This document shows positions 47,571 through 56,687 of a stretch of 64,000 nt of DNA, piece after piece (within the stretch, counting starts at the first letter, position 1; the number at the start of each line of letters is the position of its first letter). Below the pieces are notes generated by a model. The model was not told the origin of the DNA and did not search any database. It saw only the letters and a list, made by a program, of their open reading frames with translations. The translations under genes were made by a program, and so were the position numbers. The DNA lies in NCBI RefSeq assembly GCF_000364605.1, contig NZ_KB822577.1, forward strand, positions 124,001-188,000, in the 5' to 3' direction. The stretch is from Nocardioides sp. Iso805N (lineage in GTDB: Bacteria > Actinomycetota > Actinomycetes > Propionibacteriales > Nocardioidaceae).

Positions 47571-50500
47571 TCAGAGGTCGAAGAGTGACCCCGCGCCATG
47601 GATGTCCACGTCGGTGCGTGGCGTGTGGGCGGCACCCGAGCCGGCCGCAGGCGCTGTGGCCGGCTTCTCCTCGGCCGCCTTCGGCGTCGGCTCCGGCTCG
47701 GTGGCTTCGGTCGTCGGCTCGGGCTCGGTGGGCTCAGGGGCCGGAGCCTCGACCGGGGTCTCGGCCTCGACGGGTTCCGCTGTGGGGACCCGTACGGCCG
47801 AGTCCTCGGCAGTCGGAGCGTCGACGGCCGGGGCCTTCTGCGCCGTCGCCTCGGTTGCCGGAGCGACGACGACCGGCTCGGGCGCCTCGATGTCGAACAG
47901 CGAGGAGACCTCGTCGATGGCGACGTCTGCGCGCGGCGTGTGCGCAGCACCCGAACTGGTGGCCGGCGCCGTCGGTGCAGCAGGCTGGGCCGTTGCCACC
48001 GGTTCGGCCGCCACGTCGACCGGCTGATCGGGTGCTTCCTCCGCAGCCGGAGCCGCCTCCGGCTCGGCCTCGACGGGCTCAGCCTGGGCCGGTGCCGACG
48101 TCGCGGCAGGAGAAGCTACAGGCGGCGGGGTGGTCGGGATGTCGAACAGTGATCCGCCGGCGTTGAGGTCGATCGCCGGGGCCGCGGCCTCGGCAGCCGG
48201 CGCGGGCGTCTCGGCCGCCGGTGCCGACTCCGCCTGCTCGGCGACCGGCTCAACCTGAGCCGGCGCCGATGTCGCTGCGGGAGAAGCCGCAGGCGGCGGG
48301 GTGGCCGGGATGTCGAACAGTGATCCGCCGGCGTTGAGGTCGACGGCGGGAGCAGCCTCGGCTGGCTCCGCGGACTCGGCCACGGGCTCGGCAGGCGTCT
48401 CAGGAGCCTTCTCCGCCGGCGCATCGGCCGGGATGTCGAACAGCGACGACCCGCCCGAGGCCGGAGCCGCGGGAGCAGCCGGCTCCGCTGCCGCGGGCGC
48501 CGCTGCCGCGGGCGCCGACGCCGGCGTGTCGAACAGTGAAGACGGGTCGTCGAAGAGCGATCCGCCGGCCGCGGGAGCAGCCGGTGCCGCGGGAGCAGCC
48601 GGTGCCGCGGGAGCAGCCGGTGCCGCCGGCTCGCTCGGAGCAGCCGGTGCGGCGTCGAACAGCGATGAACCGCCGCCCGCATCCTGGCTGGCCTTGGCGG
48701 CCGGCCCCGCGTCGGCGGTCTCGGTGATGGTGTTCGCCGTGACGGTCACGTCACCGACCGACGGCTCAGCCTTGGTCGCCACGTCGGCGGCTGCAGCAGC
48801 CGTAGCAGCCGGAGCGGCAGCGGGCGCGCCCGCAGGAGCGCCTTCGCCGGGGAGCAGCTTGGTGGCCTGCTCACCCTTGACCGAGGCGAGCAGCATCTGA
48901 GCGACGTCGAGGATCTCGACCGACTCGCGCGCCGTACCGTCGGCCTGGGCGGCGGTGAGGCCGTCGGAGAGCATGACGCGACAGAACGGGCAGCCGACGG
49001 CGATCTGGTCGGCTCCGGTGGAGACGGCCTCGTCGGTGCGGTTGCGGTTGATCCGCTGACCGATCTTCTCCTCCATCCACATCCGGGCACCGCCGGCGCC
49101 GCAGCAGAAGGAGCGCTCGGAGTTGCGCGGCATCTCCACGAAGTCCGCGCCCGGGAGGACCTGGAGGAGCTCGCGCGGCGGGGTGTAGACGCCGTTGTGG
49201 CGACCGATGTAGCACGGGTCGTGGTAGGTGATCGAGCGCTTGTGCGCGCCGGCACCGTCGGCGACGGGGGTCAGCTTGCCCTCGCGGACCAGTCGGTTGA
49301 GCAGTTGGGTGTGGTGCACGACCTCGAGCTCGATGCCGAACTGCTTGTACTCGTTCTTCAGGGTGTTGAAGCAGTGCGCACAGGTCGTGACGGCCTTCTT
49401 GACCTTGAACTCCTTGAACGTCTCCACGTTCTGCTGCGCAAGGCCCTGGAAGACGAACTCGTTGCCGGCGCGGCGGGCGGGGTCGCCGGTACAGGTCTCG
49501 CCGTTGCCCAGCACACCGAAGGAGATGCCGGCCAGGTCGAGAAGCTCAGCGACGGCCCGCGTCGTCTTCTTCGCGCGGTCCTCGTAGGCGCCGGCACAGC
49601 CGACCCAGAAAAGCCAGTCCACCGACTCCAGGGAGTCCAGATCCTCGCCGACGACCTTGACGTCGAACGGCAGGTCCTTGGCCCAGTCCAGTCGCGCGTT
49701 CGGCGACATGTTCCAGGGGTTGCCCTTGTTCTCCAGGCCCTTGAAGAGGCCGTTGAGCTCGGAGGGGAAGTTCGACTCGACCAGCACCTGGTAGCGACGC
49801 ATGTCCATGATGTGGTCGACGTGCTCGATGTCGACCGGGCACTGCTGCACGCAGGCGCCGCACGACGTACAGGACCAGAGCACGTCCTCGTCGATGACGA
49901 AGCCACCGCCGCCGTGCTCGGAGTCGGGGTTGTAGAACCAGTCGAGGACCTCGTCGCCCTCGCCCACCGAGGCATCGGCGTCGGTCTTGCCGATCAGCGG
50001 CAGCTCGCGACGCTGGGCCCCCTCCTGGGCACCGTCCTCCAGGTACGGCGCGGAGGCGTAGGCGTGCTCACGCAGGCTCATCACCAGGTGCTTGGGCGAG
50101 AGCGGCTTCTCGGTGTTCCACGCCGGGCACTGCGACTGGCAGCGACCACACTCGGTGCAGGTGGTGAAGTCGAGGATGCCCTTCCAGGAGAAGTCCTCGA
50201 TGCTGCCGACGCCGAGCTTCGCGTCCTCGTCGAGGTCGTCGATGTCGTCGAGCGTGATGACCTTGCCACCCGAGGTCAGCGGCTTCATCGCGCCGAGCGC
50301 GGTGGTCGCACCGTCGGTGTCGCGGCCCTTGGACTCGCGCTTGAACCAGATGTTCGGCCAGGCGGTGAAGCGGTGCCAGGCGATGCCCATGGTGAGGTTC
50401 ATCGCGACCACGATCAGCCACGCCAGCGCCGAGGCCACCTTGATGAAGGCGATCACGATCACCCAGTTGCGGGCGGTGTCGGCCGTGTTGCCGAACATCC

Positions 50501-51101
50501 CGCTGAACAGGTGCGAGATCGGGAAGTGGAACGTGCTGACGTGCGCGCCCTCCTCGCCCCGCAGGAGGTTCCACTGCCGCTCCGCACCGCGGATGAAGAG
50601 GATCGCCGAGCCCTCGAGCAGCGCCATGAACTCGACGAAGTAGGCCTGCCAGAACGTCGAGCCGAAGAAACGACTCTTCCGCCCGAGCGCCTTGGGCATG
50701 TGCAGCTGGCGGTACACGATCAGGAAGATGATGCCGATCGTGGACAGGACCCCGATGCCTTCGCAGATCCACTCGTAGACGAACCAGTGGCCGATGATCG
50801 GCAGCTGGAAGCTCGGGTCGAAGAGCTGCACGAAGCCGGTCGCCACCGCGGTGGCGAGGATCAGGAAGCCGAAGTAGACGAACCAGTGCATCACGCCGAC
50901 CCAGCGCCACTGGAACATCCGCGTGTGGAGGAACGTCTCCTTGAGCATCGTTCCCGAGCGGTTGGCGGGGTTGTCCGTGCGACCGATGGCGGGCTGGCCC
51001 ACCTTCAAGACGCCGACCATCGACCGGATCGCCTTCACCACGACGACGACGGTGACGGCAGTCAGGGCGAGCGCCAGGACGATGGCGATGGTCTGCAGCA
51101 T
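47571..51101 (-). CDS. Membrane-bound Fe-S oxidoreductase (heterodisulfide-reductase-like) with repeated SLFD tail
   Basis: A 1176-residue protein. About five or six membrane helices in the first 270 residues resemble the NarI/HdrE-type haem b domain (MHWFVYFGF, HWFVYEWICEG). Two 4Fe-4S motifs follow: CTECGRCQSQCP near 317 and CTSCGACVQQCP near 417. Two CCG-type domains then come (ETCTGDPARR, CAHCFNTL; FCCGAGGARMW, CPFCRVML). This is the layout of mycobacterial Rv0338c-type reductases, electron carriers of uncertain partner. From about residue 750 the chain is Ala/Pro/Glu low-complexity for over 400 residues, with SLFD eight times, the last ending the protein. Within it a segment of about 174 bp is duplicated. 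AAGGAGG sets the start. Iron-box-like sequences lie upstream. Confidence 0.88.
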   Translation of the reverse strand: MLQTIAIVLALALTAVTVVVVVKAIRSMVGVLKVGQPAIGRTDNPANRSGTMLKETFLHTRMFQWRWVGVMHWFVYFGFLILATAVATGFVQLFDPSFQLPIIGHWFVYEWICEGIGVLSTIGIIFLIVYRQLHMPKALGRKSRFFGSTFWQAYFVEFMALLEGSAILFIRGAERQWNLLRGEEGAHVSTFHFPISHLFSGMFGNTADTARNWVIVIAFIKVASALAWLIVVAMNLTMGIAWHRFTAWPNIWFKRESKGRDTDGATTALGAMKPLTSGGKVITLDDIDDLDEDAKLGVGSIEDFSWKGILDFTTCTECGRCQSQCPAWNTEKPLSPKHLVMSLREHAYASAPYLEDGAQEGAQRRELPLIGKTDADASVGEGDEVLDWFYNPDSEHGGGGFVIDEDVLWSCTSCGACVQQCPVDIEHVDHIMDMRRYQVLVESNFPSELNGLFKGLENKGNPWNMSPNARLDWAKDLPFDVKVVGEDLDSLESVDWLFWVGCAGAYEDRAKKTTRAVAELLDLAGISFGVLGNGETCTGDPARRAGNEFVFQGLAQQNVETFKEFKVKKAVTTCAHCFNTLKNEYKQFGIELEVVHHTQLLNRLVREGKLTPVADGAGAHKRSITYHDPCYIGRHNGVYTPPRELLQVLPGADFVEMPRNSERSFCCGAGGARMWMEEKIGQRINRNRTDEAVSTGADQIAVGCPFCRVMLSDGLTAAQADGTARESVEILDVAQMLLASVKGEQATKLLPGEGAPAGAPAAAPAATAAAAADVATKAEPSVGDVTVTANTITETADAGPAAKASQDAGGGSSLFDAAPAAPSEPAAPAAPAAPAAPAAPAAPAAGGSLFDDPSSLFDTPASAPAAAAPAAAEPAAPAAPASGGSSLFDIPADAPAEKAPETPAEPVAESAEPAEAAPAVDLNAGGSLFDIPATPPPAASPAATSAPAQVEPVAEQAESAPAAETPAPAAEAAAPAIDLNAGGSLFDIPTTPPPVASPAATSAPAQAEPVEAEPEAAPAAEEAPDQPVDVAAEPVATAQPAAPTAPATSSGAAHTPRADVAIDEVSSLFDIEAPEPVVVAPATEATAQKAPAVDAPTAEDSAVRVPTAEPVEAETPVEAPAPEPTEPEPTTEATEPEPTPKAAEEKPATAPAAGSGAAHTPRTDVDIHGAGSLFDL

Positions 51102-51137
51102 GCGGCAGGCCTCCTTGGCTGTGCTGGTTCTGCGGGG

Positions 51138-51245
51138 CTAGGTGAGCCTAGGTGCTGCTCACCAGGGTGGGAAGCGTTAGAAATCCCACTGACGACGCAC
51201 TGTACCCACGGGTAACTTCCCCATCCGGCGTTAGGTCAGCCTCAC
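51138..51245 (-). promoter_or_regulatory. Two iron-box-like sequences upstream of the Fe-S oxidoreductase
   Basis: CTAGGTGAGCCTAGG (51138-51152) and GTTAGGTCAGCCTCAC (51230-51245) share the TTAGGTNAGCCT half-site of DtxR/IdeR boxes, 37 and 129 bp before the ATG at 51101. Match to the full 19-bp consensus is only moderate. Confidence 0.4.
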
Positions 51246-52147
51246 TCCGGCACGGGTCCGGGTGCCAGTCCCTCGAACGCGTAGGTCTCCTTGACCACCC
51301 GTAGGTGCGTCCAGGAGACGGTCTCGGTGACGCCGTCGAGCTCGCGCACCTGCTCGAGCCCGCTCAGCAGCTCGGCCGGGTCATAGGCCCGCAGGGTGAG
51401 GACCAGGTCGTAGCGACCGAGCGTCCGGGCGAGGAAGCTCGCCTGCGGCAACTCATTGAGTCGGTCGAGCAGGTCACGAGGATCGCCGCTGACCCTCAGC
51501 CCGATCCCCATCGCCGCCTGGCCGTCTCGTCCCGGCTGGCGCACCAGCGCGCCGATCCGGACGACGCCCGAGTCCAGCAGACGGATGACTCTGCGCCGTA
51601 CGCCAGCGGGCGTGAGCCGCACGTGATCGGCGAGATCGACGTACGACGCCCGTCCGTCGCTCTGCAGCACGTACAGCAGGGCCGCGTCGATGGTGTCGAT
51701 CTGGTAGTCGGCCTCGCCGACCGGACCGACCACATCGCGCAGCACCTCGATGTAGGACAGCGTGTCGACGCCCTGGACCCCGGGCAGGGCGCGCAGTCCC
51801 GAGAGCGCCCTGTCCAGCTCGTGTGCCGAGGAGGTGCGCAGCTCCGCGACGATGGCGTGCGGGCCGGACGTGAGCGAGACGAACGGGCAGTCCTCGCGCT
51901 CGGCGGCCATGGTGGCGACCGGCTCGGCCGGACCGCGCACCAGCAGCCCGACGTGGGCCAGCGACCCGCGCCCGAGCACGGCGGGATGCACCACCCCGCG
52001 CACGATGACCTGGCCGCTCTCGATCAGCCGGTTGATCCGGCCCGCGGCAGCCGATCGGGACAGCCCGACGGCGTCCGCGATCTCGCGATGGCCCAGCCGC
52101 CCATCGGCCTGCAGCAGCCGCACGATCGCCTGATCGGTCTCGTCCAT
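51242..52147 (-). CDS. Tandem Lrp/AsnC-family regulator
   Basis: A 301-residue protein made of two Lrp/AsnC units in series. Unit 1: HTH MDETDQAIVRLLQADGRLGH with recognition GLSRSAAAGRINRL (1-50) and a RAM-like ligand domain to about 145. Unit 2: HTH IDTIDAALLYVLQSDGRASY with LTPAGVRRRVIRLL (about 150-200) and a second ligand domain. Single-unit Lrp proteins are half this size. It is divergent from the NTF2/permease/ureohydrolase operon, with a palindrome in between, and likely controls it in response to an amino-acid-like ligand. No good ribosome site before ATG 52147. Confidence 0.87.
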   Translation of the reverse strand: MDETDQAIVRLLQADGRLGHREIADAVGLSRSAAAGRINRLIESGQVIVRGVVHPAVLGRGSLAHVGLLVRGPAEPVATMAAEREDCPFVSLTSGPHAIVAELRTSSAHELDRALSGLRALPGVQGVDTLSYIEVLRDVVGPVGEADYQIDTIDAALLYVLQSDGRASYVDLADHVRLTPAGVRRRVIRLLDSGVVRIGALVRQPGRDGQAAMGIGLRVSGDPRDLLDRLNELPQASFLARTLGRYDLVLTLRAYDPAELLSGLEQVRELDGVTETVSWTHLRVVKETYAFEGLAPGPVPE

Positions 52148-52194
52148 GGCCCGCTCTCGAAGAAATTTGCCGGTGAATTTTGCGCTGTGTTGCC

Positions 52195-52209
52195 CATCAC
52201 TCAGTGATG
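52195..52209. promoter_or_regulatory. Palindrome CATCACT-C-AGTGATG, candidate operator
   Basis: A 15-bp palindrome, 48 bp upstream of the Lrp-type regulator start, within the divergent intergenic region (52148-52364). A-T-richer DNA surrounds it (AAATTTGCCGGTGAATTTTG), as often at Lrp sites. Confidence 0.45.
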
Positions 52210-52300
52210 AATGAGGCGCGAGCGCACGTCGATCTTACTGTCATCTGCTATCAGCGCAGGCAGATCGTGATTCGGAACCCGATCGACGCTCAGGAAGTGC

Positions 52301-52329
52301 TTGCCAGAAGGGTCGGGGCTTCTTAGATT
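52301..52329 (+). promoter_or_regulatory. Promoter of NTF2/NCS1 permease/ureohydrolase operon
   Basis: TTGCCA (52301-52306), 17-nt spacer, TAGATT (52324-52329), 35 nt before the ATG at 52365, which has AGGGAGA upstream. Confidence 0.65.
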
Positions 52330-52364
52330 CTTGCGGGCAAAGCGCCTAGCAGAGGGAGACGGCG

Positions 52365-52763
52365 ATGCCAGGACTGACCATCGACGAGGTGCTGGAGGCG
52401 ACCGACCGGCTCGTCGCCGCCTTCGCTGCCACCGACACCGTGGCCTACTTCGCGTGCTTCGCCGAGTCGGCGACGTTCGTCTTCCACCCGGAACCGCACC
52501 GTCTCGATGACCGGGCTGCCTACGAGACGCTGTGGGCGGGCTGGGTCGCCGACGGCTGGCGGGTCGAGGAGTGCGAGAGCACCGAGCGGCTGGTCCAGGT
52601 CCACGGCGAGACCGGCATCCTCAGCCACAGCGTCCGCACCGTCACCTCGGTCGGCGGCGAACGCACCACGACGTACGAGCGCGAGTCGATCGTCTTCGTC
52701 CGCGACGGTGACCGTCTGGTCGCCCTTCACGAGCACCTCTCTCCGGCTCCGGCCAACGACTGA
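52365..52763 (+). CDS. NTF2-like (SnoaL-fold) protein
   Basis: A 132-residue cone-fold protein. [20 protein letters not shown] near 10-29 then [20 protein letters not shown] near 32-51 and [20 protein letters not shown] near 53-72 match the NTF2-like superfamily, whose pocket binds or converts small molecules. ATG 52365 follows AGGGAGA. The permease gene starts 9 bp after the stop. The NTF2-like protein may bind or modify the compound that the permease imports and the ureohydrolase splits; that role is inference from gene order. Confidence 0.8.
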   Translation: MPGLTIDEVLEATDRLVAAFAATDTVAYFACFAESATFVFHPEPHRLDDRAAYETLWAGWVADGWRVEECESTERLVQVHGETGILSHSVRTVTSVGGERTTTYERESIVFVRDGDRLVALHEHLSPAPAND

Positions 52764-52772
52764 AGGAAGCCC

Positions 52773-54317
52773 ATGTCCATCACCAACGAGAGCGCCGGCG
52801 CGGGTGCCATCGAAGCGCCCAGGGCGACCGAGGTCGAGGCGCACGGCGTCGAGCCGATCCCGGCCGACGAGCGCACCGCCGGGCCGCTGGACCTGTTCCG
52901 CCTGATCTTCGGCGGCGCGAACACCTTTGCGACCGTCGTGCTCGGCAGCTTCCCGATCATCTTCGGGCTGAGCTTCTGGCAGGGCGCCGCCGCGACCGTC
53001 CTCGGCGTCGTCGTGGGCGCCCTGGTGCTCGCGCCGATGGCGATCTTCGGTCCGCGCAACGGCACCAACAACGCCGTGTCCTCCTCGGCGCACCTCGGTG
53101 TCCACGGTCGGGTGGTCGGTTCGTTCCTGTCGCTGCTGACCGCGTTCGCGTTCTTCTCGATCTCGGTGTGGTCCTCGGGCGACGCGCTGGTCGGCGCCGC
53201 TCACCGCGCCGTACACCTGCCGAACAACGACGCCACTCTCGCTGTCACCTACGGCATCTTCGCGGTGCTCGTGCTCACCGTGTGCATCTACGGCTTCCGC
53301 TTCATGCTGCTGGTCAACAAGGTCGCCGTGATCGCGGCCACCCTGCTCTTCGTCCTCGGCGCCTTCGCCTTCTTCGGCCCGTTCGACTCCTCGTACGCCG
53401 GCATCTACGGCGCCGGGGCGGACGCCGCGACCAAGTCGATGTTCTGGCCCTCCTTCTTCGGTGCCGCGCTGATCGCGATGTCGAACCCGGTCTCCTTCGG
53501 CGCCTTCCTCGGCGACTGGTCGCGCTACATCCCGGAGAACACCCCGAAGCGCCGGCTGATGAGCGCCGCCTTCCTGGCACAGATCGCCACGCTGGTGCCG
53601 TTCTTCTTCGGTCTGGTCACGGCCACCGTGATCGCTACCGACGCGCCGACCTTCATCTCGAACGGCGACTACGTCGGCGGCCTGCTCTCGGTCGCGCCCA
53701 CCTGGTACTTCATCCCGGTCTGCCTGATCGCCCTCATCGGTGGCATGTCCACCGGTACGACGGCGCTCTACGGCACCGGCCTGGACTTCTCCAGCGTCTT
53801 CCCGAAGTTCAACCGCGTCCAGGCGACCCTGTTCATCGGCGCGATCGCGATCGCCTTCATCTTCGTCGGCCGCTTCGCCTTCAACGTGGTGCAGAGCATC
53901 TCGACCTTCTCAGTGTTGATCGTCAGCTGCACCGCCCCGTGGATGATCGTCATGATGATCGGCTGGGTCGTACGCCGCGGCTGGTACGACTCCGACTCGC
54001 TGCAGGTCTTCAACCGTCGCCAGACCGGCGGTCGCTACTGGTTCGCGCACGGGTGGAACTGGCGCGGCCTGCTCGGCTGGCTGGTACCCGCCGCGCTGGC
54101 GATCTGCTTCGTCAACCTGCCGGGCCAGTTCGTCGGGGTCCTAGCGCTCGACAACGGCATCGACCTGAGCATCCCGATCGGCATCGGCCTGGCCGCGATC
54201 CTCTACCCGGCGCTGCTCCTCATCTTCCCCGAGCCGGCGGACGCATTCGGCCCCGAGGGGCCGCGCGTGGTCCCGGCCGGTCCGGCCTCCCAGAACAAGA
54301 TCATCACGAACGGCTGA
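52773..54317 (+). CDS. NCS1-family permease (cytosine/purine permease-like)
   Basis: A 514-residue membrane protein with about 12 helices. [20 protein letters not shown] near 42-61, [20 protein letters not shown] near 90-109 and [20 protein letters not shown] near 232-251 are NCS1 blocks (helices 1, 3 and 6). Known members import cytosine, allantoin, hydantoins or similar nitrogen compounds. Encoded between the NTF2-like and ureohydrolase genes with 9-bp and 5-bp gaps, so the substrate is probably a guanidino compound or a related nitrogen source for the enzyme. That specificity is inferred from context only. Confidence 0.9.
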   Translation: MSITNESAGAGAIEAPRATEVEAHGVEPIPADERTAGPLDLFRLIFGGANTFATVVLGSFPIIFGLSFWQGAAATVLGVVVGALVLAPMAIFGPRNGTNNAVSSSAHLGVHGRVVGSFLSLLTAFAFFSISVWSSGDALVGAAHRAVHLPNNDATLAVTYGIFAVLVLTVCIYGFRFMLLVNKVAVIAATLLFVLGAFAFFGPFDSSYAGIYGAGADAATKSMFWPSFFGAALIAMSNPVSFGAFLGDWSRYIPENTPKRRLMSAAFLAQIATLVPFFFGLVTATVIATDAPTFISNGDYVGGLLSVAPTWYFIPVCLIALIGGMSTGTTALYGTGLDFSSVFPKFNRVQATLFIGAIAIAFIFVGRFAFNVVQSISTFSVLIVSCTAPWMIVMMIGWVVRRGWYDSDSLQVFNRRQTGGRYWFAHGWNWRGLLGWLVPAALAICFVNLPGQFVGVLALDNGIDLSIPIGIGLAAILYPALLLIFPEPADAFGPEGPRVVPAGPASQNKIITNG

Positions 54318-54322
54318 CTGAC

Positions 54323-55282
54323 ATGACGACTCCTCTCGGACCCACCGACAGCTCCCGCATCCCGCGCTTCGCAGGCCCGGCGACGTTCGCCCGGCTGCCC
54401 CGCCTCGACCAGGTCGAGAAGGCCGACATCGTGGTGGCCGGCGTACCGTTCGACGCGGGTGTCTCCTACCGTCCCGGTGCGCGCTTCGCGCCGGCCCACG
54501 TGCGGGAGTCCTCGAGGCTGCTGCGGCCCTACCACCCCGGGCTCGACGTCTCTCCCTTCGAGGTGGCCCAGGTCGCCGACGCCGGCGACATCGCGGTGAA
54601 CCCGTTCGACATCCGCGACGCCCTCGACACGATCGAGGAGGCCGCCCGCGAGCTCACCGCCGACGGCACCCGACTGCTCACCGTCGGCGGCGACCACACC
54701 ATCACGCTGCCCCTGCTTCGCGCCGCCAAGGCGCAGCACGGCGAGATCGCGCTGCTGCACTTCGACGCACACCTCGACACCTGGGACACCTACTTCGGCG
54801 CCGACTACACCCACGGCACGCCGTTCCGTCGGGCCTTCGAGGAGGGCATCCTCGACACCGAGGCGCTCTGTCACCTCGGCACGCGAGGGCCGCTCTACGG
54901 CAAGAAGGACCTCGAGGACGACCGCCGCTTCGGCTTCGGCATCGTCACCGCCGCGGATGTCTACCACCAGGGCGTCGTCGAGGTGATCGACCGGGTCCGT
55001 CAGCGGATCGGCGACCGGCCGCTCTACATCTCCATCGACATCGACGTGCTCGACCCTGCGCACGCGCCGGGCACCGGCACCCCGGAGGCCGGCGGCATGA
55101 CGTCGCGTGAGCTGCTCGAGATCCTGCGCGGTCTGGACGGGCTCAACCTGATCGGTGCGGATGTGGTCGAGGTGTCCCCGCCGTACGACCACGCCGAGAT
55201 CACCGGCATCGCGGCCTCGCACGTGGCCTACGACCTGGTCTCGCTGCTCGCGAAGCGGCACGTCGCGATGACGCAGGGCTGA
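54323..55282 (+). CDS. speB: Agmatinase/guanidinobutyrase-family ureohydrolase
   Basis: A 319-residue Mn-dependent ureohydrolase that splits urea from a guanidino compound. Metal motifs: GGDHTITLP near 120 (His), [12 protein letters not shown] near 141 (Asp, His, Asp) and [19 protein letters not shown] near 235 (two Asp), with [13 protein letters not shown] near 282. [20 protein letters not shown] near 48-67 is the N-terminal substrate region. Family members act on agmatine, 4-guanidinobutyrate or guanidinopropionate; SpeB/Gbu cannot be separated by eye. It is the last gene of an operon controlled from the promoter at 52301, probably by the tandem Lrp protein. Confidence 0.9.
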   Translation: MTTPLGPTDSSRIPRFAGPATFARLPRLDQVEKADIVVAGVPFDAGVSYRPGARFAPAHVRESSRLLRPYHPGLDVSPFEVAQVADAGDIAVNPFDIRDALDTIEEAARELTADGTRLLTVGGDHTITLPLLRAAKAQHGEIALLHFDAHLDTWDTYFGADYTHGTPFRRAFEEGILDTEALCHLGTRGPLYGKKDLEDDRRFGFGIVTAADVYHQGVVEVIDRVRQRIGDRPLYISIDIDVLDPAHAPGTGTPEAGGMTSRELLEILRGLDGLNLIGADVVEVSPPYDHAEITGIAASHVAYDLVSLLAKRHVAMTQG

Positions 55283-55295
55283 TCGGGCTCACAGG

Positions 55296-55317
55296 TAGGC
55301 GCGAGGCGCAGCGCCTA
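55296..55317. terminator. Convergent terminator, ureohydrolase and MFS genes
   Basis: TAGGCGC (55296-55302) and GCGCCTA (55311-55317) flank an 8-nt loop. The MFS stop codon (TAG on the minus strand) is in the right arm. Confidence 0.55.
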
Positions 55318-56511
55318 GCTCACCCGCCGCTCGCCGCCGACCGGAACCAGGCCGACGGCCAGCATCGGCAGGACGCCGGTCAGCACGTAGGTCCAGGCGT
55401 AGCCGATGTGGGCGATCGCCAGGCCGCCGATCGGTGCCGCCGCGGCGGCGGTGAGGAACTGGGCGGTGTTCTGCAGGCCCAGCGCCCGGCCCGACCAGAA
55501 CGGGCCGGCGCGCTCGGCGACGGCGGTGAAGGCCAGGCCGTTGTCGGCGACGGTCAGCACAGAGGCCAGCACGATCAGCGGTACGGCGACGACCCAGTCG
55601 AGCCCTGCCGTGATCCCGAGCAGGACCATCACGGCGCAGGCGGCCACGGCCACCCAGCGCAGCGGACCCATCCGGTTGCCGGCCAGGTCGGACAGGTGCC
55701 CGACGGCGATCCGACCGAAGGCGCCGAGGATGTTGGCCGCGGCGACCAGAGCGCCGGCCGCGCCGGTGCTCCAGCCGCGGGAGTCGGTCAGCCACAGCAG
55801 CATGAAGGTCGCGATCACGAACTGCGGCACGACCAGCAGCACCGAGACACCGTGGATGCGGGCCAGGAAGGAGTCCTGCCGGTAGGGGTTCGGGGCGCTG
55901 CCGGCCTTCTTCGGCGGCCGGGGCGGATCCAGCACCACCAGGGCGACCGCGGCGGCCGCGACCAGACTGCCGACCGCGGGCACCCACAGCGCTGCGTGGA
56001 CGCCGTGGTGGGCGGCGACCAGCGCGATCGAGAGGGCGGCGATGGCCATGCCCATCGGCTGGCCCATCTGCCGGATGCCCATCGCCAGCCCGCGTCGGTG
56101 CGGTGGGAACCAGCCGACCACCACCCGGCCTGACGCCGAGTTGGCCGCCGCCGAGGCCGCGCCGCCGAGGAACAGGAACACCCAGAGCAGCGCGACGCCG
56201 TGCGTCAGTGCGGCCGCCGCGCTGAAGGCGGCGGTCGCGACGGCACCGCACAGCAGGACCAGCCGCTCACCGCGGTGATCGGCGAGCCAGCCCCACGCCA
56301 CCAGGGCCGCCATTACGCCGAAGGACGGCGCCGCCGCGATCGCACCGGCGGTGGAGAGCGAGTAGCCGTCGTGCCGGTGGAGCGTCGGGATGAGGTAGGC
56401 GACGCCGTTGTTCGCGACCACGCCGGCGGCCTGGGCGAACGTGCTGACACCGAGCATGGCCCAGCGGCGGGTCTCGCTGACGGACAAGGGGTCGGCGGAG
56501 GTGGCGGTCAC
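55315..56511 (-). CDS. MFS transporter, 12-TM type
   Basis: A 398-residue membrane protein with 12 hydrophobic segments. Motif A-like GWLADHRGERLVLL near 73-86, and GMAIAALSIALVAAH plus GIRQMGQPMGMAI near 145-165, the latter with the paired Gly/Met pattern of oxalate/formate and nitrate-type carriers. A second motif A-like VGHLSDLAGNRMGPLRW is near 268. GTG start at 56511, with no clear ribosome site. It follows, on the same strand, the CitE-like genes but is separated by a strong nested hairpin, so it is its own unit. Substrate unknown; an organic acid is possible. Confidence 0.85.
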   Translation of the reverse strand: MTATSADPLSVSETRRWAMLGVSTFAQAAGVVANNGVAYLIPTLHRHDGYSLSTAGAIAAAPSFGVMAALVAWGWLADHRGERLVLLCGAVATAAFSAAAALTHGVALLWVFLFLGGAASAAANSASGRVVVGWFPPHRRGLAMGIRQMGQPMGMAIAALSIALVAAHHGVHAALWVPAVGSLVAAAAVALVVLDPPRPPKKAGSAPNPYRQDSFLARIHGVSVLLVVPQFVIATFMLLWLTDSRGWSTGAAGALVAAANILGAFGRIAVGHLSDLAGNRMGPLRWVAVAACAVMVLLGITAGLDWVVAVPLIVLASVLTVADNGLAFTAVAERAGPFWSGRALGLQNTAQFLTAAAAAPIGGLAIAHIGYAWTYVLTGVLPMLAVGLVPVGGERRVS

Positions 56512-56607
56512 CGGGATAGTAAAGCGCTATCGTCCCAAGAAATGAGATTTGATTCTCAATATATGGGATTTCACGCTCAGAGGTATCGCCGATTTCCCCA
56601 GGCTCTA
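56512..56607. other. AT-richer promoter region before MFS gene
   Basis: 96 bp with markedly lower GC than its surroundings (GAGATTTGATTCTCAATATA). It holds TTGA-TTC-TCAA and GATAG...CTATC inverted repeats and a TACTAT box near the GTG. It is probably the regulated promoter of the MFS gene; no gene is present. Confidence 0.4.
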
Positions 56608-56684
56608 CGTCGAGAGGTCACTTTCCGCGGGTTGAGTGTCCAGCCCGGCTGGACACTCGGCGCGCGAAAAGTGACCTCTCGACG
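56608..56684. terminator. Nested long hairpin after CitE-like genes
   Basis: An outer 17-bp stem (CGTCGAGAGGTCACTTT at 56608-56624, complement at 56668-56684) encloses an inner perfect 12-bp palindrome (GAGTGTCCAGCC, 56634-56658). It starts 3 nt past the lyase stop. A repeat-derived terminator is likely. Confidence 0.75.
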
Positions 56685-56687
56685 GGT

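Noticed and set aside
49197-51215. Long open frame on the plus strand opposite the Fe-S oxidoreductase
   Set aside because: Its composition (Val/Glu/Arg/Gly/His without domains) is that of an antisense shadow in GC-rich DNA; the minus-strand gene has clear Fe-S motifs.
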